Assembly (NCBI GenBank): GCA_013694645.1
Contig: JACDBZ010000278.1
Span: 1-11,151 of the forward strand
Length of the DNA: 11,151 bases
Source: Chloroflexota bacterium
Lineage (GTDB): Bacteria > Chloroflexota > Limnocylindria > QHBO01
Direction of reading: 5' to 3'
The position numbers and the translations under genes were made by a program. The notes under the pieces are model-generated. The model made no database searches. It saw only the letters and a program-made list of their open reading frames with translations, and was not told the origin of the DNA. Shown here piece by piece: positions 7,776 through 11,151 of this stretch (its first letter is position 1; each line of letters opens with the position of its first letter).

Positions 7776-9452
7776 GTGCCAATCAGCCTGACCGATGCGC
7801 TGCGTGACCTGGGCGAGGCCCTCGCTCGGCGAGTGGCGAGCGCGCCGGGCCCCGGGCGTGCCGCGCGCGCCGAGCGTCTGAGGCGGCACGTCGACGACTA
7901 CCTGCGGCCGCGAGCCCAGGACGCGGACGCACCGCTGGTTGTCGTCCTGCTCGGCTCGACGGGGAGCGGCAAGTCGAGCCTCTTCAACGCCCTCGCCGGA
8001 CGCGACATCAGCCCGTCGGGAATCCTCCGTCCGACCACCCGACGACCCGTGGCGCTCGCGCATCCGGACGATGCCGGCGCGGCTCTTCTCCCCGGTCTCT
8101 CGGAGCGCGCCGCGCTGGAGCTCGTCGTCGACCCCGTCATCGGCCGCGGCCTGGTGCTCGTCGACGCACCGGACTTCGACAGCGTGGAGCTGGCCAACCG
8201 CGCGCTCGCGATCGAGCTGCTCGAGGCCGCGGACCTGGTCGTGTTCGTCACCACGGCGACCCGCTATGCGGACCAGGTGCCATGGACAATGCTCGAGCGC
8301 GCACGCCAGCGCGGGGTCCCGCTGCTGGCCATTCTGAACCGCCTGCCAGCTGAAGCCGATGACGCCGATGCCGTCGTCGCCGACTACGCCGCGATGCTCC
8401 AGCACGGGCGTCTCGAGGAGGCCGGAGCCTTCGGCGCGCTCGAGGTAGTTCCGGTCGCCGAGGGCGCTTTGGAGCCGGGGCGAGATGCCCTTGCCATCGA
8501 TGCGGTGGCTCCAATCCGCGAGGCCCTGGCACGGCTCACCGCCGATGAGGCCGCACGTCGCGACCTGGCGCGCCGCAGCCTGGGCGCGGCCCTCGACGGC
8601 CTCCCCTCCGCGGTGGAAGAGGTTGCGCGCGAGGTCGACGAGGAGCGGGCCGCGACGGCGGTCCTGCTGGGTATCGCCGAGCGGTCATATCGCGACGCGC
8701 GGCAGGCGCTGGGCGGCGAACTGGGACGTGGCACGTTCATGCGCGCCGAGGTCCTCCGCCAGTGGCAGGAGTTTGTTGGCGCCGGCCAGGTGGCACGCAT
8801 CCTTGCCCAGGGCATCGGCCGCGTCGCGGCTGGCGTACGTGCGCTTCTTCGTCCCGGCCCTCCGGCACCGGCAATCGAGGTCCGCGAGGCAGCTTTCGCG
8901 GACCTGGTCGCCCTCGCCGTGCAGCACGCCGACGCGGCGGCTCGTCGAGCGGCCACGACCTGGGTCGACGATCCCTACGGCGCGGCGGCCCTGGCCGAAC
9001 GAGCGGCGCTGTGGGGTGCATCGCCGAAGCTCGACGATCGCCTGCTCACGGACCTGGAGGCCTGGGCCGCCGGCATCGGTACGCAGATCCGGGCCATGGG
9101 TGAGCAGCGCAGGGGGTGGGCGAAGGTGGCGAGCATCGGTGTCAACGCGGTCGGCACGAGCGCCATCCTCGCCGTGTTCGTGCACACCGGAGGCCTGACC
9201 GGCGCCGAGGTCGGCATCACCGCGGCCACCGCCGTCATCAACCAGAAGCTGCTCGAGGCCGTCTTCGGCGAGGCGAACGTCGCGGCCTTCGTATCGCGGG
9301 CTCGCGGCGATCTTGGTGCACTCCTCGATGCCGCGTTCGCCGATGAGCGCGATCGTTTCGGGAGCGCGCTGGGAGGGCTTCCGGCAGACGACGACCTCGG
9401 CGCGGTCCTGCGCGATGCTGCGCTGCGAGCCTCCCGTATCGATCCGGCATGA
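7776..9452 (+). CDS. Dynamin-like GTPase, first of a coupled pair
   Basis: This is a 558-residue large GTPase. P-loop GSTGSGKSS (60-68), G2 Thr in LRPTTRRP (84-91) and G3 DAPDFDS (130-136) are clear. G4 is degenerate: LNRLP (187-191) replaces N/TKxD, so guanine specificity is weak or altered. The rest is long and helical, with FMRAEVLRQWQEFVG (321-335), a segment I recall from actinobacterial dynamin-family/YfjP-type GTPases. A hydrophobic stretch at about 452-489 ends before a helical tail and could insert into or lie on the membrane. Such proteins polymerise on membranes and remodel them (compare Streptomyces DynA/DynB at sporulation septa and mycobacterial IniA). The start is GTG 7776, with a hexamer six bases upstream. 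The stop overlaps the start of the next GTPase gene. The role in this organism is inferred. Confidence 0.85.
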   Translation: MPISLTDALRDLGEALARRVASAPGPGRAARAERLRRHVDDYLRPRAQDADAPLVVVLLGSTGSGKSSLFNALAGRDISPSGILRPTTRRPVALAHPDDAGAALLPGLSERAALELVVDPVIGRGLVLVDAPDFDSVELANRALAIELLEAADLVVFVTTATRYADQVPWTMLERARQRGVPLLAILNRLPAEADDADAVVADYAAMLQHGRLEEAGAFGALEVVPVAEGALEPGRDALAIDAVAPIREALARLTADEAARRDLARRSLGAALDGLPSAVEEVAREVDEERAATAVLLGIAERSYRDARQALGGELGRGTFMRAEVLRQWQEFVGAGQVARILAQGIGRVAAGVRALLRPGPPAPAIEVREAAFADLVALAVQHADAAARRAATTWVDDPYGAAALAERAALWGASPKLDDRLLTDLEAWAAGIGTQIRAMGEQRRGWAKVASIGVNAVGTSAILAVFVHTGGLTGAEVGITAATAVINQKLLEAVFGEANVAAFVSRARGDLGALLDAAFADERDRFGSALGGLPADDDLGAVLRDAALRASRIDPA

Positions 9453-11026
9453 CGCTCGACGACGCCCTCCAACGCCTGCGCCACGCGAGCGCCGCCGCAC
9501 GGGAGATCGGCCTCGAAGACGAGTCAAATCGTGCCGATGCGGTCCTGGCGCGCGCGCGCGAGCGTTCCGGATTCAGCGGGGCCGCATACGTTCTGGCTCT
9601 GGCCGGTGGAACCGGCGTCGGAAAGTCGTCGCTGCTCAACGCGCTTGCGCGCCGGACGGTGAGCGCCGTGCGAGCCGTGCGGCCGACCACCGACCAGCCC
9701 ATCGCGTGGGTGGCGGAAGCCCGCCGCGACGAGATGGAGCCGCTCCTGGCGTGGCTCGATATCCGGCACGTCGCAACGCACGCGGACGATGACCTGGCGG
9801 GGGTCGCGATCCTTGACCTGCCTGACGTGGACAGCGTGCGCGCCGAGCACCGCGCCACCGTCGATGCGCTCCTTCCACGCATCGACGCCGTGGCCTGGGT
9901 GCTCGATCCGGAGAAATACGACGATGCGCGGCTGCATGCCTACCTTCGCGAGATGTCGCCGCACGCCGCGAGGCTGCGATTCGTTCTCAACAAGGCGGAT
10001 CGGCTGACCGAAGTGCAGGGCGCTGAGCTGGCGGAGGACCTGCGGCGGCGGCTCTCCGAATCGGGCATCGGCGACGCGCGCATCGACGTCGTATCAGCGG
10101 CGACCGGGCATGGAATCGACGCGCTTCGTGCGGGCCTCGCCCGCGAAGCGGACGCCAAGGCACTGGTGGCGGGGAAGCTGACGACCGACGCGGTGGAGGC
10201 GAGAGATCGGCTTGCAGGCGCCGTTGGCCTCGCGCCAGATGCCGCGTACCGTCCGCTGATCGAGGAGAGCCGTCGCGCCGACGCGCTGCGGTCGTCCGTG
10301 GACGGGGCGCTCGCCCTCATCGACCCACCCGGCGTCGCGCGGCAGGTCCGGTTGGCGGTCCTCGGGCGGGCGCGCCGATCCGGCGGCTCTCTGCTCGGGC
10401 GCGCCGTCGTGCTGCTCGGCTGGTTGACCGGCCAGAGCCGCCGAAGCGCCGATCCGGCCGCGTATCTGCGCGACTGGCGTCGTCGCGGCTCGCTCGGTCG
10501 TGCGCTGAATCCCGTCCACGCGGTGCTCGTCGAAGCAGCGGCCGGCGTTCCACCCGGGTCCCGTCCGCTGTTTGCTGCTGCGCTCCGCGCGGACGAGCTT
10601 GAGGCCGATCTGGCCCGTGCCATCGACGACGCTGCCCGGAACGCCGTTGCCGACCTCCATATTCCCGGGTCCATCCTGTGGCCGGTGGTCGGTGCCGTTC
10701 AGCTCGTCATCGGGGCGATCTTCGCCTTCGCGGCGGCCTGGTATGTCACCCTTTTCGTGTCCCAGGGCCAGGTGCCGGTGGCCACCATCGATGCGCCGCT
10801 GCTTGGTCCCCTTCCGCTGCCACTGGTATTGCTCGTCGGCTCCATCGCTGCCAGTGCGGCGCTCGGGCTGTTGCTGTCACTGCATGCCGCATGGATCGGT
10901 CGACGGGTCGCCGGCCGTGTCACACAGCGAGTGCGATCCGAGGTCGGCTCGTCGGTGGCGGAGGCCGGTTTCGGACGCCTCGATAGCCTCGAGCAGGCTC
11001 GCCGCACGATCGGCGAAATGACGTAG
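9449..11026 (+). CDS. Dynamin-like GTPase with C-terminal membrane hairpin, second of a coupled pair
   Basis: This 525-residue GTPase has a full motif set: G1 GGTGVGKSS (53-61), G2 RPTTDQP (78-84), G3 DLPDVDS (123-129), G4 NKAD (181-184) and G5-like VSAATG (215-220). A helical middle follows, with LGRALNPVHAVL (349-360) and an amphipathic stretch before the membrane. Two transmembrane helices lie at about 409-436 and 455-480. The roughly 20-residue linker is rich in Pro, and a basic helical tail follows. This architecture matches the YfjP-like partner GTPases of Actinobacteria, which anchor a dynamin-type complex in the cytoplasmic membrane. ATG 9449 overlaps the TGA of the first gene as ATGA, so the two are translated together and probably work as a hetero-complex. 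The stop is TAG 11024-11026. Family is sure; the cellular process (division, membrane repair, drug tolerance) is not. Confidence 0.87.
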   Translation: MTLDDALQRLRHASAAAREIGLEDESNRADAVLARARERSGFSGAAYVLALAGGTGVGKSSLLNALARRTVSAVRAVRPTTDQPIAWVAEARRDEMEPLLAWLDIRHVATHADDDLAGVAILDLPDVDSVRAEHRATVDALLPRIDAVAWVLDPEKYDDARLHAYLREMSPHAARLRFVLNKADRLTEVQGAELAEDLRRRLSESGIGDARIDVVSAATGHGIDALRAGLAREADAKALVAGKLTTDAVEARDRLAGAVGLAPDAAYRPLIEESRRADALRSSVDGALALIDPPGVARQVRLAVLGRARRSGGSLLGRAVVLLGWLTGQSRRSADPAAYLRDWRRRGSLGRALNPVHAVLVEAAAGVPPGSRPLFAAALRADELEADLARAIDDAARNAVADLHIPGSILWPVVGAVQLVIGAIFAFAAAWYVTLFVSQGQVPVATIDAPLLGPLPLPLVLLVGSIAASAALGLLLSLHAAWIGRRVAGRVTQRVRSEVGSSVAEAGFGRLDSLEQARRTIGEMT

Positions 11027-11059
11027 CCAAGGTCGCGACGCTTGCTCCATTCGCTCGTT

Positions 11060-11151
11060 TCATGCGGTGAGTAGTGTGGTGGTCAAGAACCACTCGAGCG
11101 CACCATCATGCTCCGTCGCGAACCAGGCCACGTCACCACCGTCTCGGACCG
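11060..11151 (-). CDS. Possible 3' end of an unrecognised gene (continues beyond window)
   Basis: On the minus strand a frame enters from the window edge and stops at TGA (complement of 11060-11062), giving about 29 residues. They include DVAWFATEHDGALEWFL and have a protein-like mix, with Trp, Phe and Glu and few Arg or Pro, unlike typical shadow frames here. It would be convergent with the GTPase gene, 33 bases away. I do not recognise it. The competing reading is a plus-strand gene from ATG 11108 (14 codons visible), preceded by TAGTGT at 11072-11077. The fragment is too short to decide firmly. Confidence 0.35.
   Translation of the reverse strand, partial: VRDGGDVAWFATEHDGALEWFLTTTLLTA

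Noticed and set aside
9549..9562. GC-alternating run (GCGCGCGCGCGAGCG-like)
   Set aside because: It sits in frame within the second GTPase, encoding Ala/Arg codons; simple base bias explains it.
11076..11093. Small GTGGT/ACCAC inverted repeat near the right edge
   Set aside because: A 5-bp stem is expected by chance in this DNA, and no T-run or gene end adjoins it.
11072..11151. Plus-strand gene starting at ATG 11108 with TAGTGT as -10
   Set aside because: Only 14 codons are visible, there is no good ribosome binding site, and the opposite strand gives a more protein-like peptide; kept only as an alternative.

Overview
The window is uniformly GC-rich DNA (about two-thirds G+C by eye) carrying ordinary chromosomal genes. 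Start codons include ATG, GTG and TTG. Several genes have a TANNNT-like hexamer six bases upstream of the start codon, a layout known from lineages with many leaderless mRNAs. Together with the DrrAB-type transporter, a likely F420/FMN-type PPOX protein and an actinobacterial-style pair of dynamin-like GTPases, this suggests Actinobacteriota or GC-rich Chloroflexota (Limnocylindria-like). That placement is inference; no rRNA or other decisive marker is present. No tRNA, CRISPR array, IS element, integrase or phage gene was seen.

Layout: (1) 1-473 (+) is the C-terminal part of a fumarylacetoacetate-hydrolase-family enzyme. (2) 475-2225 (-) is a two-gene ABC exporter operon of the DrrA/DrrB type, with the stop of the ATPase gene overlapping the start of the permease gene. 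(3) 2279-3271 (+) is an L-asparaginase-family enzyme, divergent from the exporter across 53 bp. (4) 3295-5175 (-) is the ribosome-associated GTPase TypA/BipA, convergent with the asparaginase. (5) 5348-7264 (+) is a large secreted protein with a candidate caspase/gingipain-like domain, an Ig-like domain and three C-terminal repeats. (6) 7335-7745 (+) is a small PPOX-class flavin/F420 protein. (7) 7776-11026 (+) is a translationally coupled pair of dynamin-like GTPases, the second with a C-terminal membrane hairpin. (8) 11060-11151 (-) may be the 3' end of one more gene. No gene-free stretch exceeds about 170 bp.

Functional links are clear only inside the two overlapping pairs: the ATPase with its permease, and the two dynamin-like GTPases, which probably act together at the membrane. 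The other neighbours look like unrelated single genes. The best candidates for new biology are the secreted caspase-like protein with its repeat module and the tandem dynamin-like pair. The recurring hexamer-N6-start arrangement is the most useful regulatory observation.
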